DNA of 64,000 bases from Paragonimus westermani (lineage: Eukaryota > Platyhelminthes > Trematoda > Plagiorchiida > Troglotrematidae), in contig QNGE01001313.1 of assembly GCA_008508345.1 (NCBI GenBank), positions 36,545-100,544 on the forward strand, given 5' to 3'. Below are positions 60,001 through 64,000 of the stretch, piece by piece (positions within the stretch are counted from its first letter, which is position 1; each line of letters starts with the position of its first letter). The notes under the pieces are model-generated. The model saw only the letters and a list, made by a program, of their open reading frames with translations. It had not been told where the DNA came from and made no database searches. Made by a program: the position numbers and the translations under genes.

Positions 60001-63000
60001 AGATTTCTTTCCAGAGGTGTGGCTGTTCGATTACGCCCCAGTAGAACAACAGACAACCCAACATGGACAATCGTTTTATGGCGTGCAAACAAATCTCACG
60101 GTACCTGACTCCATCACAACTTGGAGGGCCTCGGCGTTCTGTACCACAAAATCGAACGGTTTATGGATCCCACCATCTAAACGGTTGACAGTCAGTATGC
60201 CGTTCTTTGCCGAAATAACCTTGCCGAAACAAGTCATACGTGGGGAGATACTTTATCTTCCCATCAGCATCCACGTTATAGATAACGAAATAAAATCAGC
60301 GGGGGACAACGGTTCGAAAGAATGTTTCGAAATCCGTGTGTTCACCCAGGTGGATGAACAGGATTGGGTGAGAGTAAGCATCAGTGAGTTCACAGGCTGC
60401 GCGTGCCGCGGGGAGAAGCGTACTTTTCAAATGGGTTTGTTGCCACGTCGACTAGGTCAGCTGAACGTTACTGTGATTGCTCAGGCTACGTCCGGCAGTG
60501 TGATCTGTGACTCGGACACTGATGATATGCTATTCAAGGTTAATCAAGAAAAGCATCGCATGATTCAAGATATGGTTAGACGCTCTGTACGTGTCGTTCC
60601 AGAGGGAGTTCCACGTATATCAGCGATTGGAGATATCATATGTTTGCGTGCCCCGGAATTAAGTAAAACACAAGTATTTCCACTTGTAATGACAGAAAAC
60701 GTGGTTCCCGGGTCACTGCGAGTCTACTGGTCATACACGGACGAAGTTCTGGGTCCGGCTCTGAAAAATCTCAACAGTTTGGTACAAATGCCCACAGGCT
60801 GTGGTGAACAAAACATGGTGCTTGTTGCTCCTAACGTCTACGTTTTGGACTATCTGAAATCATCACCGTCGGTGAATGTACGGCAAACTGAGAAGCTGAT
60901 TCGCAGTGCTCGCACGTATATTGAAGCTGGCTATCATGGTCAATCAAAGTATCGACTTGAAGATGGCTCCTATTCTGCCTTTGGCAAATCGGATAGGGTG
61001 GGAAGCACTTGGCTTACAGCTTTCGTTCTGAGCGTATTTAGCAAGGCCCATAGGGTAGACTCCTCAATTCGAATAGAATGGACCACATTGTTCAATGAGA
61101 CCGTGGATTATTTAATACAGCATCAGGACTCACAAGGAGCTGGATGCTTTGTGGAGAAAGGTCGTGTGATTCATACAGCAATTCAAGGCGGACTGAGCGT
61201 TGGGACCAGCGTAAGTAAGGAAAGCTTACTGACGGCCTACGTCTTGGCTGCTCTCTGGGGAACTCGTCCAATAGTCGGACAAACCCTTTCGTCCAGAGTG
61301 AACACTTCTGTGAACGATGGAATACGGTGTCTCACAGAGGCAATACACCCAGGATCAGTTATAAACCAAATGTCCACTTACGAGCTAGCCCAATTTGCCT
61401 ACACATTTTCACTGATAAAACCGCAGTCTTCAGACACTGTGGCTTTAATCAAAGAGCTGCTGAATCGTCGCCATAGTGAGACATCGGCAGGTCTTGCAGA
61501 TACAAAGAATTTTTGGTCCATCCGTTCAAATTTGTCAACGAATTACCCTCGTATGGCAGAAGCTATTGACATTGAAACAACCAGTTTTGCCTACTTGGCC
61601 TTAACTCAGTCCGGTTTATCAATTTCGGAGTTGTTCCCGGTTATTCGTTGGTTAGCCTCCCAACAGAATGCAAATGGTGGCTTTCGATCGACACAAGATA
61701 CCGTATTAGGGCTAGAGGTAATCGCAGATGGTGCTAAACGGTTAGGTCTTCACACTCTTAACACCACAGAAAATCAGCTAGAAGTGGAGGTTCTACTTGA
61801 TCCACTGGGTTATTCTATCAGTGATACGGTGACGTTGGAAAAACGCCGGGTCGTCAATCAATTTGCGGTCCCCTACACGGAACCTCATCAAGCACAGTTG
61901 GCTCGGTGGAACATAAGTGCCCCACTGAACTCTAGCGGGCAGTGCTTAGCTGTCCAGACAGTCTTATATTACAACGTGCCTGACACAGATGCAGCAGGCC
62001 AAGCAGCCTTCGATCTATCCATTAATGTTGCACAGCCCAGAGCGCCACCAGCAAAAGCGTGTACCACTGCGGCTGTGACTGTATGTCTGCGTGTTCCTGA
62101 ACGGGCCCACATGCAACGGGACTCAGGAATGTTGCTGATCAAGATCCCGATGGTAAGTGGTTGGCAACCAATAGAAAAAGAGGTGTTCGGACTGATGAGC
62201 GCCGGTCCGCGTGACTCGGAGTTGGTTCGCATGGTGGAGATGAGTGATGATGGTACACTCTGGCTGTACTTTGATGCCTTTACTTCGTCGGAGGCCACCA
62301 GTGCAGGCGGATGGTCCAACTTGAAAAGGTGTGCAGAAGTGAAACTAAAACAAAATGTTTACGTTGAAAACACCAGGTCTGCTGTGGTGACTGCTATGGA
62401 CTATTACGCAACGGAACGGTCTATCTCACGTAATTATGGCCTGGACGACTGCAAGTCCGGTTGGAACATTGATACACATCTCACTCGGTCAAGAACCCTT
62501 ACTTCAACTTATACACCCGTTAGTGGAACCACAGAACTCATTACCGAACAGCCCTCTCTCTGTCCAGCATGTGAAATGACTGAAGATAGAAACAGATCGA
62601 TTGTGGACGAGCTGATGACAACGCTTTGTGATGACTACAACTATATGTACGTGCTGTGGATCCACGACGGTTCCGACGTTGCCTACAACATTACAGTATT
62701 CACAGTTATGAGATCTAACTACTCGGCTATGTGGAACGCTACGTTGCATCTGACAACCGACTCTGCGCCTTGTGATTGTCCTCCGGTTAAAGTAGGATCT
62801 AAACTGCTTATGTTCTCTCCGGAGGGTTTGGATATTCATCTTGGACAGCCTGATCTATCGCTTCGCAATAAACAGCCAAATGTTCTACTCTTACCGGTTT
62901 CCGATTTCTTTCCTAGTATAAGGCTGGCATTCAGTCGTTCGCTGTCCAATTCAGTCTCACCCCGGGAAACAGGTGAGTCTGATGACACAAATCTGAGACA

Positions 63001-63058
63001 GTTGGCGTGCAGTCAGATCCGCACTCTCTACTTATTTTTAAAGACAAAATTGTTGTGA
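57056..63058 (+). CDS. thioester (alpha-2-macroglobulin/CD109-type) protein with DSL-EGF insert and NTR domain
   Basis: Intronless 2,000-codon ORF. The start at 57,056 gives a classical signal peptide (residues 1-23, MGKYHRILLSLLCVLGWLNL); an upstream in-frame ATG at 56,996 would hide it. Domains: MG1 from about 28; MG2 with DKPIYRPGEVV (150-160); MG3 after KQYVLPRF; MG4; MG5 interrupted by residues 614-755. That insert is the C-terminal half of a DSL domain (Cys614, 626, 636, 645), EGF1 (650-678), EGF2 (681-709) and an acidic linker. MG5 resumes about 756; MG6 with CFLRMSD; a bait-like segment about 935-978; RDFFPEVWLFD; MG7; thioester GCGEQNM at 1248-1254 (Cys1249-Gln1252); catalytic-type His1373 in GRVIHTAIQGG; receptor-binding domain about 1690-1800; NTR/C345C about 1836-1930 (CPAC, later CDC). 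Family members are about 1,450-1,900 residues. Such proteins are secreted and trap proteases or bind covalently to targets through the thioester. Function of this chimera is unknown. Confidence 0.93.
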   Translation: MGKYHRILLSLLCVLGWLNLLKAKYVTEADVFITTPSTLFVEHDNTVLIRTKRPASIVKLTTSIQYGTSIMFENAVDHEMYSLPDNWYGTDIQYRPSFVPVTEAQIRVIFNFSVVLCIDYPGCSDADNTKHLSQSVIVTRRNVVVLGETDKPIYRPGEVVRMRFLALKPQFTVPLNETVSYPLRKPIITLDGNVTFVELTPADVDMLNGIEYEEISLVDSQDNRVKQWLRASPRLAANLSYHLLNDAPEGEWHAKVHFSGKTEVLRFSVKQYVLPRFLTIIQPPNNLTFETKFSQFSVCAKYTDGQPMLGFVRAQLCVCERSSDGKITLDEQNSITTENICPKNHASFKPRPCIRLNELLRADGCAFFNTTTRPLEFDNIEFPHWGQGLVCAEVEEEGTQSTVTRCELGASVSKKKASIELTIPPVFKPGLPIMGSVVLRGVEPVHLVHGAELTIKVTEERFACWYPRFSVKDTYQFVTSVKTDSNGSARFYIPPINSTRRLFVKATYVPGDPNNTFEEVSHDLKPHSLLSFTSRNKEIEAYDFIRPWLSQSGSSLQLWPTDKPVVAKCPGVVTLNMIANTQLAKRAIYVQCIARGRLLQRYIPAELVEVSEMCRDRDDHLGHYKCVSTTSDRIVCLPGWVGNDCLHPVCANGCHPRGGVCYQPNTCTCIDGWTGLNCQECVKRTNCKQGRCVNGDDCVCDPGWVGFLCDTRKVHFVETVNADIQTNENNESPEKTFRELEEPDKTTEAVFSHRTLYERQINFSIDGDWGPEATVVVYFYNGDNDSRGVEIVPMVIELRNLDNCTNPATAMQAESLVSGINFDQNHVSPGQQVQLTVRPVDQTFNPVTRAVKEREQIPDQVCFLRMSDISLDNFEQEKNVIDMTSFLKRIQQTQETIKWHSAVPDNVLEAFRSAGLQLTTLTDFTTIQQTFQPCLARMYSTVVDGPMASALPAPPMSLISSNAVTKEQEANSVPIQTMPRLRDFFPEVWLFDYAPVEQQTTQHGQSFYGVQTNLTVPDSITTWRASAFCTTKSNGLWIPPSKRLTVSMPFFAEITLPKQVIRGEILYLPISIHVIDNEIKSAGDNGSKECFEIRVFTQVDEQDWVRVSISEFTGCACRGEKRTFQMGLLPRRLGQLNVTVIAQATSGSVICDSDTDDMLFKVNQEKHRMIQDMVRRSVRVVPEGVPRISAIGDIICLRAPELSKTQVFPLVMTENVVPGSLRVYWSYTDEVLGPALKNLNSLVQMPTGCGEQNMVLVAPNVYVLDYLKSSPSVNVRQTEKLIRSARTYIEAGYHGQSKYRLEDGSYSAFGKSDRVGSTWLTAFVLSVFSKAHRVDSSIRIEWTTLFNETVDYLIQHQDSQGAGCFVEKGRVIHTAIQGGLSVGTSVSKESLLTAYVLAALWGTRPIVGQTLSSRVNTSVNDGIRCLTEAIHPGSVINQMSTYELAQFAYTFSLIKPQSSDTVALIKELLNRRHSETSAGLADTKNFWSIRSNLSTNYPRMAEAIDIETTSFAYLALTQSGLSISELFPVIRWLASQQNANGGFRSTQDTVLGLEVIADGAKRLGLHTLNTTENQLEVEVLLDPLGYSISDTVTLEKRRVVNQFAVPYTEPHQAQLARWNISAPLNSSGQCLAVQTVLYYNVPDTDAAGQAAFDLSINVAQPRAPPAKACTTAAVTVCLRVPERAHMQRDSGMLLIKIPMVSGWQPIEKEVFGLMSAGPRDSELVRMVEMSDDGTLWLYFDAFTSSEATSAGGWSNLKRCAEVKLKQNVYVENTRSAVVTAMDYYATERSISRNYGLDDCKSGWNIDTHLTRSRTLTSTYTPVSGTTELITEQPSLCPACEMTEDRNRSIVDELMTTLCDDYNYMYVLWIHDGSDVAYNITVFTVMRSNYSAMWNATLHLTTDSAPCDCPPVKVGSKLLMFSPEGLDIHLGQPDLSLRNKQPNVLLLPVSDFFPSIRLAFSRSLSNSVSPRETGESDDTNLRQLACSQIRTLYLFLKTKLL
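58895..59182 (+). other. Notch-ligand-like cassette: half DSL + EGF1 + EGF2 inside MG5
   Basis: Residues 614-709. The DSL half reads CRDRDDHLGHYKC, then a loop, then CLPGWVGNDC: spacing C-x11-C-x9-C-x8-C, with the R.RDD..GHY and GW.G..C signatures of Delta/Serrate/Lag-2 proteins. EGF1 spacing is C-x3-C-x6-C-x5-C-x-C-x8-C and EGF2 C-x5-C-x4-C-x5-C-x-C-x8-C; both are the spacings I know for the first two EGF repeats of Notch ligands. The first DSL cysteine pair (C1-C2) is missing. The cassette sits where human A2M has only a short loop in MG5 after the AKGG strand. Confidence 0.88.
60797..60817 (+). other. thioester site GCGEQNM
   Basis: Residues 1248-1254, preceded by LVQMPT. Cys1249 and Gln1252 form the internal beta-cysteinyl-gamma-glutamyl thioester in this family. 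All key residues are intact, so covalent attachment should be possible. Confidence 0.95.
62561..62850 (+). other. C-terminal NTR (netrin-like/C345C) domain
   Basis: Residues about 1836-1930. CPAC at the start, Cys in LMTTLCDDYNYMYVL, and CDCPP followed by VGSKLLMF near the end follow the NTR pattern (paired Cys, strand-rich core, C.C then a hydrophobic 'yL' strand). C3/C4/C5 end with this domain; human A2M and CD109 do not. Confidence 0.75.
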
Positions 63059-63125
63059 GTTCCTACCGGATGAGGTTTGACGCTATTCTGTTTTAAAATG
63101 CCATTTTTGTTCGATTAAATCCCAT
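63059..63125 (+). terminator. 3' UTR with polyadenylation signal
   Basis: ATTAAA at 63,114-63,119, 56 bases after the TGA stop, is the commonest variant of AATAAA. No nearer signal is present. It is the likely 3' processing signal of the thioester-protein gene. Confidence 0.5.
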
Positions 63126-64000
63126 GTTTCATTTACAAACCTCCATTTTGTCCGCCAGTCAGATTAGGATTCTCTAGCTTTTAGGTATTTTACTCGGTCG
63201 ATTTTGCAATTCCTGATATTTTTTGGCAATTGTTGTATCACCGAGGATATTGTGTCCCTCTTACGATCCTTCTTTCCGTTATTATTTGTGAACCTATAGG
63301 TTCATAATTTTACATCGACAACCTTCATCAATTACTCTCATGAACCACTGTTGCAGTGATGTGCTGTCGCTAACTTTCATGACTATGAATTTGGTAATGT
63401 TGGCTATTGATATCTGTCCAATATGCTGTGGTGACTCCATCAATTGTGTAATTTAGATGCAATAATGATGTTTCATTCATAATCCGCCAGTCTGTTTCTC
63501 CCCACTAGGCTTTACCCTACTTTGACTGAATGTTTCTTAACACGCTCACAACAATCATGGAATAGGCAGAGAGAACTTGTGCGTAATGTTGTGTAGACTG
63601 AGCATCAGTCACCATAATTGTAGTAAACCCGATATTTATGTACACAGCGTGAGATGAACCTGTTGCCAGGCTATGGGGCTGGAAAGGAATGTGGTCATAA
63701 AACAGACCCTTAAAAGCGTGGAAGAACGTTCTGTATGTTTGCTACTCATCGGTCATCTTGTGATTTGCAAATAGTCATTTAAACAATGTTGCTACCGGAA
63801 ATTATTCATCTCCCTCTGACAGTGGGTACACCACATTTGGCTTGCATTTTAGTTCAGAGTGAATTTAAAATCATGAGATATGCAAGTGTCTTGTAGGTTG
63901 AAGAATCACAGAAATTTGCAACTGTAAATGAAGCGCGCACAAGATTTGCCCGCTCTTTCGAATGACATTACCTCTGTGCTGAACGAAGGTTGTGCATTGT
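63126..64000. other. 3' flank, nothing recognised
   Basis: No ORF of note, no repeat matching other parts of the window, no RNA gene seen. Confidence 0.4.

Overview
The window looks like nuclear DNA of a parasitic flatworm, most likely a digenean trematode. The reasons are moderate AT content, very sparse coding sequence, a ~9.7 kb intron with GT-AG borders, and a dense graveyard of decayed retrotransposons (CR1/jockey-like and RTE/L2-like LINEs, Ty3/gypsy LTR elements, tRNA-derived SINE-like repeats). Species cannot be fixed from sequence reading alone. There is no sign of operons, bacterial promoters or CRISPR.

Layout. (1) 36-181 is probably the last coding exon of a gene that enters from the left; I do not recognise the protein. 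(2) 0.2-18 kb has no convincing host gene. It holds a CR1-like LINE reverse transcriptase remnant (+, 5.4-6.3 kb), an internally deleted Ty3/gypsy element (-, 7.9-9.8 kb) and a second gypsy reverse-transcriptase remnant (-, 14.9-15.7 kb). (3) 18.88-29.24 kb is a two-exon gene for a 215-residue, two-transmembrane protein resembling BK (Slo) potassium-channel beta subunits (KCNMB). Its single visible intron is full of repeats. (4) 29.6-57 kb is again repeats: two LTR-like repeats in the same orientation (30.4 and 35.7 kb), a possible Penelope-like reverse-transcriptase piece, LINE endonuclease and reverse-transcriptase remnants at 40.5-44.8 kb with an 887 bp duplication beside an assembly N, another LINE at 53.5-54.8 kb and several SINE copies. 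(5) 57,056-63,058 is the jewel: an uninterrupted 2,000-codon ORF for a secreted thioester protein of the alpha-2-macroglobulin/CD109/complement C3 superfamily.

Main discovery. The thioester protein has the normal order of macroglobulin domains, a bait-like segment, an intact GCGEQNM thioester, a C3-type catalytic histidine and a C-terminal netrin-like (NTR/C345C) domain. Inside the MG5 domain it also carries a Notch-ligand cassette: the second half of a DSL domain followed by two EGF repeats whose cysteine spacing matches Delta/Serrate/Jagged EGF1 and EGF2 exactly. I know of no described thioester protein with this architecture.

The host genes do not form an obvious pathway: one is a putative ion-channel accessory subunit, one a secreted humoral or surface defence-type protein. 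Most remaining DNA is decayed repeat or unassignable.
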